Below, piece by piece: positions 31,978-42,830 of a stretch of 64,000 nucleotides of DNA. The stretch spans positions 35,510,946 through 35,574,945 of the forward strand of contig NC_057926.1 in the NCBI RefSeq assembly GCF_018873765.1, written 5' to 3'. This DNA comes from Telopea speciosissima (taxonomy: Eukaryota > Streptophyta > Magnoliopsida > Proteales > Proteaceae). The translations under genes and the position numbers were made by a program. A model generated the notes under the pieces. The model was not told the DNA's origin. It saw only the letters and a list, made by a program, of their open reading frames with translations, and did not search any database. Positions within the stretch are counted from its first letter, which is position 1, and the number at the start of each line of letters is the position of its first letter.

Positions 31978-32360
31978 GGGTTTTTGTGAAATGCCCCCCT
32001 TGAAATTATCCATTTGTCCAAATGCCCCCTTGAAATTTTTTTAATCCTAAATTCCTCCTTATTTTCAACAAATTATAGCATTTTGGTCCAGTCCGTTGAT
32101 TCGGGATGTTGGATGTTAGTTTTAGAGAGTGTAATGATCAAAATGCCCTTGTGACCAAAACCAACAAAAATTAAAAAATAAAGTGATCAAATTGCCCTCA
32201 TCTTCCCCAAATGGTTGATGGTTTAAAACTGAAAATCAAACCCTAAACCATTTAGAGAAGATGAATCCTAAAATCAAACCCTACCCATCAATCCAATCGT
32301 AATTTCTTCTGCAAATGGAAAGATTGAAAAGAGATGGGATCGAATCCAACATCTATTTTT
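31978..32360 (+). repeat. Left inverted repeat of the Pack-type element
   Basis: This is about 380 bp of inverted homology to 33312-33797. It ends where the aquaporin exon 1 fragment begins. Confidence 0.8.
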
Positions 32361-32371
32361 CCAATTGTAAT

Positions 32372-33223
32372 TTCTTCATTTTCGTCTTGGCTGGGGAATG
32401 CTCGGTCCTTGCTCCTGGTATCTCTCTCTCTCTCTGGTCCCCTGTATTCATATATGCACGTACCCCTTAATTAAATCCCTAACTCTTTTTTGGGTGCAGG
32501 TAAGCTCTACAGGGACTCAGAGATTACGGCCTCTGGTCAGGTAGCTGTGGCCGTGGCCCATGCGTTGGCTTTATTTGTGGCCGTAGCAGTTGGATTCAAC
32601 ATTTCAGGAGGACATGTTAACCCAGCTGTTACATTCAGTGCATTCGTGGGTGGTCGAATCACTTTGATCCGAGCTTTCTTTTACTGGATAGCTCAACTAT
32701 TGGGTTGTATTGTGGCATCTCTCTTGCTCAGGGTCTGCACAAATGGCATGGTAAGAAAGTGAAGAAATTGTTAAATTTGCTCACTCAGGCAATTGATCGA
32801 TCATTTAACTAATGTCAATCTAATGGTGGGTTTTTGTAGAGACCGGTTGGGTTTTCTGTGGCGTATGGGGTTAGCGAAGTGAGTGCACTTTTGCTGGAGA
32901 TAGTGATGACATTTAGATTGGTCTACACAGTGTGTGCAACTGCTTTGGATCCAAAGAGAGGTAGCCTTGGGACAACCGCACCACTGGCTATAGGGCTTAT
33001 CGTGGGTGCAAATATCCTTGCCGGAGGACCCTTTGATGGTGCATCGATGAACCCAGCTCGAGCTTTTGGGCGGTCTCTGGTTGGGTGGAGATGGAAGAAC
33101 CAGTGGATCTATTGGGTGGGACCTTTCATTGGGGCAGGAATTGCAGGTCTAATCTATGAGTACTTGGTAATTCCAACAGAAACGCCACATACTCACCAAA
33201 CCTTGGCCCCAGAAGATTACTAG
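32372..33223 (+). pseudogene. TIP3: Captured tonoplast aquaporin (TIP3-like), 5' truncated
   Basis: TIP aquaporins form water channels in the vacuolar membrane; TIP3 is the seed type. Only the end of exon 1 is present (32372-32417, FFIFVLAGECSVLAP). An 82-bp intron follows (32418-32499, GT..AG). Exon 2 (32500-32750) holds [20 protein letters not shown] and the first NPA box. A second intron is 32751-32839. Exon 3 (32840-33223) carries the second box in [11 protein letters not shown] and ends TLAPEDY, a TIP3-like tail. Both junctions join in phase. The start and first membrane helix are missing, and FGLVYT-type and AFGPALVG-type positions read FRLVYT and AFGRSLVG. I see no stop. It lies inside long inverted repeats, so it is a transduplicated fragment, not the home locus. 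Confidence 0.88.
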
Positions 33224-33311
33224 CTTAAGGATCTCTTCCCTATGTTTGCATGTCTCTGTTTTTCATCTGCATATTGTATGAACCCTAAAATCAAACCGTA
33301 TAATCACCCAT

Positions 33312-33797
33312 CAAAAATAGATGTTGGATTCAATCCCATCTTTCTTCGATTTTTCGATTTGGATTGATGGGTGACTATAGGTTTTGATTTTAGGGTTCAT
33401 CTTCCCAAATGGTTTAGGGTTTCAGTTTCAGTTTCAAACCCTAAATCATTTGGGGAAGATGAGGGCAATTTGGTCATTTTATTTTTTAATTTTTGTTGGT
33501 TTTCGTCACAAGGGCATTTTGATCATTACACTCCCTAAAACTAACGTATAACGTCTCAAATTAACGGATTGGATCAAAATACTACAATTTATTGAAAATA
33601 AAGGGGAGTTTAGGATTAAAAAAGTTTCAAGAGGGCATTTGGACAAACGGGCATTTTCAGGGGGGCATTTGATAAAAACCCTTTTTGGATCAAAATACTA
33701 CAATTTGTTGAAAATAAAGGGGATTTTAAGATTAAAAAAGTTTCAAGGGGGCATTTGGACAAACGGGCATTTTCAGGGGGGCATTTGACAAAAGCCC
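33312..33797 (-). repeat. Right inverted repeat, with tandem duplication of its end
   Basis: The terminal ~116 bp occur twice in tandem (33571-33686 and 33687-33802), starting ggatcaaaatactacaattt, with a few differences. Inner parts pair with 31978-32360. Confidence 0.8.
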
Positions 33798-34002
33798 TTT
33801 TTTGTAAGCGGAAGCATCATCCACTTGGACTTGGTAATGAGGAGGCATCACAATTCTCATTATTCAGAATTCCCGAAGTGGACCTCTCCTATTGATCTCC
33901 TTTTTACCATCTCCGACTGTTTACTTACTTATTGTTTTGCTCTCTCTCTCCGTCGGTAATAGAAAATCATATCATTCATCTGATCTTGTGCTTAATTTGT
34001 CC

Positions 34003-36887
34003 ATGGCCGCCAAGATGACCTATGGAGTTGCTTCTTCTTTTTCTTCTTCCTCCCGTCAGTGGAAGTATGATGTCTTTTTGAGTTTTTGCGGTCAGGACAC
34101 TCGCACCCACTTCATCGATTACCTCTTTAACTGGTTGCATCGGGATGGGATTCACACCTTCAGAGACGACAAAAAGCTAAACAGAGGAGAGAATATATCT
34201 TCAGAACTGATGGAAGCAATAGAAGGTTCTAGGATTGCAATTATCGTCTTCTCTAAGAATTATGCTTCTTCCACCTGGTGCCTTGATGAGCTCATGAAGA
34301 TAATCGAATGCAAAAAAGATGGGCGATTAGAAAAGGTTCTGCTTGTTTTCTTCTAGGTGGAACCATCGGATGTCAGGCATCAGCGCAACACTTATGAGAA
34401 GGCATTTAAGGAACACGAAGAGAGTTTCAAGAATGAGATGGAGAAGGTGAACAGGTGGAGGGTTGCTCTCAAAGAAGCAGTGGATTTGTCAGGGTGGGAT
34501 CAAGAAAAGATTGCAAATGGGTAAGTGCTGATCTTATTAATCAAATACTTAAATGGGCAGAATTCTTGATTCGGTAATTAAAGTTTTTTTCTTTTTTTTT
34601 TTTGTTGGTCTTTGGTTGTTTGTATTAAATGGTCAGGCATGAGGCCGAGCTTATAAAAGAAATCGGTGAAGAAGTGTTGGCAATTGTGAAGCCCAAATAC
34701 TTGGAAGTTGAAGAGCATCCAATTGCGTTAAAGTCCCACATTAACTGCATAGTTTGTTTGCTAAATGATTGCGAATAGGGTGTTGGTCGCATCATTGGGA
34801 TATATGGACTTGGTGGAATAGGTAAGACAACTATAGCGAATGCCGTTTTTAATGTCATGCTTAGAAATTTTGAAGGTAGTGTCTTTCTTGCTAATGTTAG
34901 AGAGGGCTCAAAACACAAAGGGTTTAACTTTCTTACAAGAACAGCTTCTCTCTGGTGTCTTGAAGAGAAATGAAGAGAGAAGAATTTACCATGAGGACGA
35001 AGGCATCATTATTATCAAAGAACGTCTATCATGTAAAAGAGTTCTTGTTGTTCTTGACGATGTGGAAGAAACGAATCAATTCTATAAATTAGTGGGAGGG
35101 CATAATTGTTTTGGTCCGGGAAGTCGAATCATCCTAACAACTAGAAATAAACCTTTGCTAGATAGCCTGGATGTGAATGAAAAACATCAATATAGAGTGG
35201 AGACAATGAATCAAAATGAATCCCTTCAACTTTTCAGTCTCCATGCCTTTCGTCAAAATCATCCATTAGAAGATTATCAGCAGCTCTCAAATGAGGTAAT
35301 ACATTATGCTGAGGGCCTTCCATTAGCTCTTGTGGTTTTGGGTTCTCTTTTATGCAACAGAAAAAAAGTAATGTGGGAAAGGGAATTGAAGAATTTAAGA
35401 AAGATACCCAATAACTAGATTTTTGATATACTTGAAATAAGTTATAATGCATTACATGAAGATGATCGGACCATATTTCTTGATATATCATGCTTTTTCA
35501 CTGGATGGAACAAAAATGATGTAATTAAAATTTTCGATGTTTGTGATCTGGGCGGAGAAGCTGGAATTGAAATTCTCAAATAGATGTCTTTGGTAACATT
35601 TGATAAATACAATTGCTTATGTATGCATGATCTCATTCGAGACATGGGAAGAGAAATTGTTTGCAAACAGTCTCCTAGGAAGTGTGGAGGTCGTAGTAGA
35701 TTGTGGGATAACGCCGATGCCATTGATGTATTCATAAACTTCAATGTAAGTATAATTAGTATCACGAGTTAATCAACAATACAATATTGTCCTTTTGTTT
35801 AGCATTTTCCTTTTCTTATTAATTTCTCTCTTTTATCAGGGAACTGATGTAGTTGAAGTCCTTCGATTAGACTTGACTCGATATAATGTGAAAGAGTCGG
35901 GCATGTTGAACACTTTAGGATTTTTGAAAATGCCTAATCTAAGATTACTTGATGTTCAATGTCTTCTAGGAATACATAGTGCAACATTTTCCATTGATTC
36001 AGACTGGAAACATTCTTTTCAGGAGGGGAATTTTTGTTTTAGAAACTTACTTTGGGTGAGTTGGAAGGGGAATCCCTTCCAATTTATACCAAATTATTTT
36101 CATTTGGGGAAGCTTGTTATTCTTCACATGCCAGAGAGCAACCTCTAAGAAGTTTGGAAGGGAACTAAGGTATGCCATAATTATTTTGAGTTTTCCAATA
36201 TTTGTTTCAATTTTTATGATACGTAATTTGTGAAAACTAATTTTCCCCTTTCTTCTAGCATCTCTCAAAGTTGAAAGAAATCGATCTCAGTGCTTCTCCC
36301 TACTTAACCCATACACCGCACTTCTCAGGGCTCCCGAATCTTGACAAACTGATTCTCAGTAATTGTCGAAGATTGGTTAAAGTCGATGAAAGTATCGGCT
36401 GTCTTACTAAACTTGTTAACTTGAATCTAAGTTACTGTGACAATCTCAGGAATCTTCCGAGCGGTAGTAGTAAATTGGCATCACTTGAAATGCTTGATCT
36501 TGTTCTTAGCTCAAAATTTGAAAAATTGCCAACGGGAATCGGGAACTTGAAAAGTTTAACAAAGCTTGATGTGAGTTGCACGGCCATAGAAAAACTACCT
36601 AATGAGTTTTGGATGTTTTCACAACTCCAAACTCTGAACGTGCCTTATTGTGGGAGACTCAAATCAATCCCAATGCTTCCATCATGTTTGTGTACTCTTG
36701 ATGCAGGTGGTTGCAGCGAGTTGATAAGGTTACCAAATCTGGCAAACTTGGAACACCTAAGATTACTAAATGTTACAAAGTGTGAAAAGCTGACTAAAAT
36801 TGAGGGCTTGAAGTCTGCAGAAATCATTTTACTAATGGGGTGCGTCAATTTGAAAAGTTTTGTCAAGATGAGAATCTTTCAAGGTTC

Positions 36888-36939
<52 letters not shown>

Positions 36940-37850
36940 GAATTGAATTGGTCAATTGGATCTAAATCGACCTAAGCTGATCCACATCCATACTATTGGG
37001 ATTAGAGCAGCATCGAGTTGATTTCAATGGATTTTTTATCTACTCCCGTCGAGACTGACTAGATTCTGATTCGGCTTTTTTAATACCTTGTCACACTCAA
37101 GTTTGGTGGTATTGATATTGGTATTGGTCTCTGTCGATATCGATTCGATACCGATCCAGATCAATCGTATCGATCATGTTTTCTTGAAAAAAAAAAAAAA
37201 AAAAAATACTGTGTATGTTTTTTACATTTTTATCACCGATTCACCGATATGGGACCGGTGAATCGAGTGATCCAACTACTCCGATACCGATTCTCCACCA
37301 AACCAAGAAAGAAAAAAGTTATTTATATAAATAACATGATTTGATGATTGGTTCCATGGACAGGAGATATCTAAAGACCTTGAAAATCATAACGCTGTCT
37401 GTAACATCTTATTTGATTGGGAGGAGTTTCCGGAGTCGTTTGACTTTGAAAAGAAGTCATTTACTCATCCATAACATGGAGATTCAAGGGTTGATTTTAT
37501 ACATTGATTTGGTCACCTGGACATTTGGGGAGGAGTTTTTAGCTTTGCAAGCAACGGTTGAAGTTGTTAATGAAACAAGAAATAATAGATTCTGCTACCG
37601 AGAGAGTATTCGAGGTGTCCGGACCCAAAAAAAATACCACTTGGGTGGTGAAGATACCGAATTGTGAGTGGAAATCAATTGCTGCTGAATATGAATATGA
37701 AGATGGGGATACCATTGCTATCCAAGTTTCAGTCGAAGGCACTCTGTTCCTTTGGAACCATACGTGGGTGACCAAAATTGGGATCCATTTCTTTTGTGCG
37801 TCAACGTTAGACACAGCATGAAAGTTATTATTTCTGATCATTGGAAGGAG
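34003..37850 (+). pseudogene. TIR-NBS-LRR resistance gene, disabled
   Basis: TNL proteins sense pathogen effectors and signal through a TIR NADase domain. Exon 1 (34003-34520) has KYDVFLSFCGQDTR, FRDDKKLNRGENIS and SRIAIIVFSKNYASSTWCLD. Exon 2 (34637-35745) has P-loop GIYGLGGIGKTT, RVLVVLDDVEE, GSRIILTTRN, GLPLALVVLGSLL, FLDISCFF and MHD in CLCMHDLIRDMG. Exon 3 is 35840-36169. Exon 4, from 36259, is leucine-rich repeats (IEKLPNEFWMFSQLQTL). A decayed post-LRR (C-JID) exon lies at about 37361-37820 (ATVEVVNETRN). Splice junctions look sound. TAG stops lie at 34354, 34776, 35416 and 35581, a TAA at 36146, and a one-base shift near 34905. The MAAK start at 34003 is chosen because the upstream frame reads as non-conserved. 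Confidence 0.93.
36888..36934. repeat. (TC)n microsatellite
   Basis: About 22 CT repeats end the recognisable LRR region of the TIR-NBS-LRR pseudogene. They read as Ser-Leu repeats that are not part of the domain. Confidence 0.95.
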
Positions 37851-38164
37851 GAAAATTCCGAAATTGGGATCCATTTCTTGTTTTATTTCTATCGACTACT
37901 AGGTTAGACCGATTATGCACCTATTGCCAGTTAAAGTTACGGAAAAATATTAATATATAAAAAAAAAAATTGTGGGCATTACACCACATCTTGGTATTAT
38001 ATTTCTACGGGAAGTACCAAAAATTAGAATACCATAAGTTAGAGAAAGACCATAATGAGACATGACATAACCATCTTGACCCAATGCAAAGTGAATCTCA
38101 ATTTCAATGACATAAGATCGATGAAGCCCAAGAAGAATTAGCTTTGAGTAATTAAGTTTCTTTG

Positions 38165-38460
38165 GACGAGGTTTGTAAATGTTGATGGTTCTTTGAAGTC
38201 TGGTTATAAATCCTCTTTGGTTTGGTTAAGCATCAAGAAATTGTGGGATTTTGTTAAATCCAACGAGCAGTGGACAATTGGTGATGGGGAGAAAATTCTG
38301 TTTTGGCATGACAGGTGGTTAATTTGGACATTCTTCCATTGCAGATTTGTCGCCTTTTCATCCTTAATTTTTTTTTTCAAGATCGTCTGGATCAGGGTCT
38401 CAACAATCCAGTTTCATGAGCTTTACAATCATTCTTTCGGATTTATTGTCCATGCAATCT
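38165..38460 (+). pseudogene. LINE fragment (ORF2 linker)
   Basis: A plus-strand frame reads SSLVWLSIKKLWDFVKSNEQ and WTIGDGEKILFWHDRWL. The second part is the GDGxxIxFWxDRW box found just before the zf-RVT domain of plant LINEs. A shifted frame follows. There is no poly(A) or other domain nearby, so this is a small internal relic. Confidence 0.75.
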
Positions 38461-38759
38461 AGGAAAACATCCAATAACACAACTCAATCTAAGAAAGTTT
38501 CCAATTAATAATATATAACTCTAGCTGCAACCCATTTCCTCACAAATTAAAGAAAGTAGAAACAGATAGAAAATGTATTTATTATAAAAAATAAAAAAAA
38601 AGAATATTTGAAAAATCTCCCAAGCGATTGAAGGAATCCACAAAACATTAATAAATGCTTATTGCTAATTTATTAGTGAAATGCTTTGATTTAATATTGA
38701 TGATTTACGTTCAAATAACTTGTGATTCAAGTATATTCAAATAGAATATAATTGTACTA

Positions 38760-39240
38760 ACAGAGTAATGGATTATCGCAGTATTAATGCAAGTCTTTGT
38801 CATTTTCGACTCACTTTGGGTCTATGACCCTATAAAAAGTAAACCAAATTAGAATGCTTTTGCACTTAATCGTAATTGAGAATCGAATGACTTCAAGTGG
38901 GTCTTAGGGATACAACAAGTATGGACTCGTAATCCATTGGACCCACAAGTAGGCCCATGCCCTCCTTAAATGTCTAATGATACAAAATTGGGCCAACTAG
39001 GCCCACTTTACCTGCTTATAAAATGTGGCTCATGGGCCAACATCATTGTTTTTGAAGCCTCTAAATTTTAGCCTAAGGTAAATAGGCAAAGTCCCACGAT
39101 ATGTAGATATCCTCGCATCATTTATGCAAAGGAGAACAGTACTAATAAATATAGTCCAAATCTCTACCGGGCTCTCCATTCCAAACAAAGAGAATATCGA
39201 AGCTCTTTCCTAACAAGAGATTATAAGGATATGTGAGAAC
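38760..39240 (+). repeat. Duplicated region, copy A (upstream of the first CC-NBS-LRR)
   Basis: This segment is homologous to 51600-52260. Shared phrases include ttggacccacaagtaggccc, ggcccactttacctgcttat, aaatgtggctcatgggccaa, ggagaacagtact and ctctccattccaaacaaaga. It lacks the MITE that sits in the other copy, and so shows the empty site near gggccaacatcattgttttt. A second matching block lies at about 41300-41430 versus 52680-52800, in the same order. Copy A therefore marks the upstream flank of a tandemly duplicated NLR unit. Confidence 0.85.
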
Positions 39241-41290
39241 AATGCATGTTCCCCAAAGGAAACATCTTCTTCTTTGGAGAGAATGAATGATGGGAGAGAA
39301 TAAGTCGGCACCTATATTAGAGTTTAGGATTCATGAATACGACTTCAATGGTGACTAGTCAAACCATGAGATGTGCATGTGTCAAGTTGCTGACTAGCTA
39401 GGGAAGGTGTTTGACTCCTTGGTCCACCTGATTAAACTGATCTTCCTAGTTATTTGGTATTTTTGTAAAATAATGATAAATATTCTTACCTAAATACATG
39501 CATCACATCAAGAAAGACGAAAGCGTCTCATTCAACTCCCGTTGCTACAAAACAAAGTTAGTAGACACAATATATATGTTAGTGGAAACATAAGTTATAA
39601 CGGTTGAGAAATTGAAATTTAATAGGACCCTAAACATTTTTGAAAGCCACTAGCTTTGAATTAGATCTTTCGTTATAAAGGACACGCGTAAATATTAGTT
39701 AAAAATTACTTCTATATGCACACGATAAAACCCTAGTCCTAATATGGACTAACGCAATATGAATATGCAAAACATAATGAGAGGTGAAAATAATATAACA
39801 ATTATAGAGAAAAAAAATCATATACAGGAATGGGATTTCAAAGTTGAGCTTGAAGAGATTCTGAGCAAGATGAAGACATATCATGGTGAATGTAATAAAC
39901 AATTGCATATTAAAGACTTGCTGGATTTTATTAGATCATGCCAAGGAAGAAATTTTTGTTTTTTTTTAATAAAACCAAATTAATCTAAGATGAGTAACAT
40001 ATTCTAATATAACGAAATCATGGTAAAAAAAACTTGAGCAGAAATCAAAATGGAAACATAGAAGGAACACACCGCCAGTACTGCCTTGTGAGGCAATGAC
40101 AGTATGTGCAGATGATCCATTCTCCATTTCTTTTGGGTTAGGTTTGAACGGGTCCGATTTGATTTAATTCTGAATAATTATTTAGAATTCATTTAAATGT
40201 TTTGAAAAGCATAACATTCAATCAATAGATCCAAATTGGATGACTCAAAAAAGTCATTGAAAAATTACCGACAAATAAAAAAGTCATTTAAAATCTTATT
40301 TCGAAAATGAAATTTGGAAACTATTTGCCAGAATAAACAATTTGGACAAGAACTCTTCAGAACGCCCCACCCCCTCCAACCCCTTAAAAAAAATAAAAAC
40401 TTTTCTTACAGGTTGTTCAAATAAATTTAGTTTCAAACATTCTTCAAGTGTAAGAACTTTAATTATGAAAAAAACCCTCAATTTTGGAAATTTAGATTGA
40501 TTCCAAAGCTATTTGACCATTTTTACTTGGTCAGTCCTCTAAGGGTACTTTGGTCATTGTCTCATGATTGATTCCACACACTACTCTAACTCTAAGATTA
40601 CTTGGAGTTTCCTAGGCTAATAATTGGATCGGACTTCTTCCACTGCTCCATTACAACTTTTCATCATTGCCAAATAATGTCAATCGGTTCAGTTCAGTTC
40701 GGTTCCAAAAAGTGTTGTTGTGATTCAAAATCGAATCGAGAACCAAATCGATTCTGAAATTCGATACTCAAACCGAACCTGCTCGGTTTCGATTCGATGA
40801 TCCATTCTGAAATTTAGTTATATGAAGTTTTTACATGGTTTGGTTTCGATACCTCTACTCAGTCCATATACTATAATATACATATTATAATATTATAATA
40901 TAATATAATAGTATTATAAAATCTATATTAACATTAGTAATATATATTATAATATATTAGTATAATAATATATTAAAATATTATAATATGATAGTATTAT
41001 AATAAAATAACATACTATAATATACTACTATCTAAATTCAGTTCGATTCTGGTTCTCAAATTCAATTCTTACACTTGATCTGAAATCAAACCAATAACCG
41101 AATAGATTTTAAAATCTAATACTCAAATTCAGTTTAGTTTCTCCGGTCTGATTTCGGTTTCGATTTTCTGTTACTGTTCTAAATTGACACTCTTACCACT
41201 CTTACCACCTAGTTTGACAAGGAACAATAATTGCACACCTGATTTGATAAGAAGCAATAATTGCACTGCAGGATGCACGTCTTTAATTAT
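39241..41290. other. Intergenic, AT-rich, no gene
   Basis: There is no supported gene. An AT-only tract of tataatatta repeats lies at about 40865-41030. The flanks (40690-40860 and 41035-41175) are rich in tcggttcgattc-like phrases, typical of decayed repeats. Short open frames have no domain. Confidence 0.5.
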
Positions 41291-41442
41291 GCTCACTGTA
41301 AAGTGGGAAAAAAAGAAAAAGCATGAAAAAGATTATTCTTGTTGCCTTCTCTTTACTCTCCACATGGGGTCAGTTGGGTTTCTTTACGTGACCCTCCCTC
41401 ACTATCAAATTCAAAACCCAAAAGCTTTTGTTTTTATTATTT

Positions 41443-41610
41443 GGGAAGTAGTTTTCTGTACGGGAGTGTGGCCTATACTAGCATTTTCTTGTGTCTACTT
41501 CTCTCCTCCTTAAAACAAGGGGATAGAGGTGTCTTTTCATATGAGGAGGAGAGAGATAGACTCATGGGAGTGTTGGCATAAGTCACACTCCCGGACAGAG
41601 AACTTTTTTC
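41443..41610 (-). mobile_element. MITE copy 2
   Basis: Same family as 25220-25388 but in the opposite orientation. It begins gggaagtagttttctgtacg and ends near gacagagaacttttttc. Flanks are T-rich and an exact 9-bp duplication cannot be fixed. The matching place upstream of the second CC-NBS-LRR (about 52790) lacks the element. Confidence 0.85.
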
Positions 41611-41650
41611 TTTTTTATTTTTTTGGAATTAAGAGTCTTATATATATATA

Positions 41651-42445
41651 ATAAAAAGTCACAGCGCGAGTGGGAAAGTAGGATAAATGCACAGTTAAAA
41701 CACGATGCTTAAATCAAAGCCATTGATTAAATAACCTTAAATCTAAACCATTGAAAATATAACCTGCAACCGGTTCCCACCGTCTTCTTCTTCGCCTACC
41801 AACCTCACCCCATCTTTCTTGAAAAAGATCGATGAACTTCTGCCGCTGAAACCCTAGTTTTGTTTAGAAGACAGGGTGAAAGAAGCGATAAGAGGTTGAC
41901 TTGTCAGTCACTTTCTGTGAACGATAAATATATATTGGTAAAAAAAATCTAAAGACATTGTCCCTGAACCTAGACGTAGAGGGGATTGGTTGCAAATGAT
42001 CATTTCGTTTCCATTATAGGTAGAAATCATGCCCAGTCTATTGATGTTTCTGTGCTAGCTAGCGACGTAATGCAGAGCCACACTGTCTTTCAAGGAACCC
42101 ATACATATGGTTTGATCATTGATGCATTGGTATCACGATACGTATCCATTGTGCAAGTGATCGATTTTGATACTGTATTGAAAAGGGTAAACAGTACCCA
42201 ACCTCTTATTGCTTCTTGCACCCTTGTTCTAAACAAAACTAGGGTTTCAGTGGCGGAAGTTCATCGGTCTTTTTAAAGAAAGATGGGGTGAGATCGATAG
42301 GCGAAAAAGAAGAAGGTGGGAACCAGTTGCAGGTTATATTTTCAATGGTTTAGATTTAAGGTTATTTAATCAATAGCTTTGATTTAAGGGTCGCGTTTTA
42401 ACGCTGCGTTTATCTTACTTTCCTACTCCCGCTATGACTTTTTAT
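41651..42445. mobile_element. Element with ~220-bp terminal inverted repeats
   Basis: The left arm (about 41651-41875) and right arm (about 42215-42445) are inverted copies. Both begin ataaaaagtcacagcg or ataaaaagtcatagcg and share gattaaataaccttaaatct, aaccattgaaaatataacct and aactagggtttcag. The internal ~340 bp holds a 96-codon plus-strand frame (41986-42276) that runs into the right arm and has no known domain. Length and arm structure suit a Mutator-like or foldback element. I see no target duplication (left flank is a TA run). Confidence 0.7.
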
Positions 42446-42830
42446 CCAAAAGGAAAAAGCATATTTTTTTTTCATATTTCAATGTCATATGGTCGCATCG
42501 TGCCAGTGATTTTGGTGATTTTGCTGAGTTGGTTGGAATGGCTGTACTTTTCGCCCTTTAACTGATATGATCTTTCACCTATTTTCGTCCACTGAATTCC
42601 ACTAAAAAATATTCGCAGAAGGAAAAGATACGAGGGGATAAATACGACTCCCTCCCTGAACATGAACTAAATAAAGCATCCAAGAAAACTCACATGCATC
42701 TCTTGATATATGTAACTAGATTTACAATTTCCTGCTTAATTGCTCTCTCGTTCGTTCTTACTTACATTCCTTATTTGTGTCACTAGTACAACTACTTTGG
42801 ATCATTAATTACCAAAGAAAGGCGGTAACA

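Larger units (their letters stand above)
31978..33797 (+). mobile_element. Mutator-like (Pack-type) element carrying an aquaporin gene
   Basis: Long terminal inverted repeats enclose a host gene fragment. The left repeat is about 31978-32360 and the right about 33312-33797. The left end begins GGGTTTTTGTGAAATGCCCC and the right end, read inversely, GGGCTTTTGTCAAATGCCCC. The repeats share long stretches (atggtttagggtt, gaagatgagggcaat, ttagttttaggga). Candidate 9-bp flanks tttctttta and ttttttgta match at 7 of 9. Long repeats, 9-bp flanks and a captured intron-bearing gene fit a Pack-MULE. The right repeat has a 116-bp tandem duplication of its end. Confidence 0.8.

Noticed and set aside
32490-33223. 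A working aquaporin gene
   Set aside because: The start codon and first membrane helix are missing and the fragment lies within long inverted repeats, so it is a captured copy.
33892-34002. Upstream ATG at 33892 as the start of the TIR-NBS-LRR
   Set aside because: It would add a hydrophobic, unconserved leader. The ATG at 34003 just before the TIR domain fits the family better, though transcripts could decide.
42777-42830. ATG at 42777 as the start of NLR copy 1
   Set aside because: The paralogue at 53402 starts at the position equivalent to 42831, and the extra 18 residues have no counterpart.
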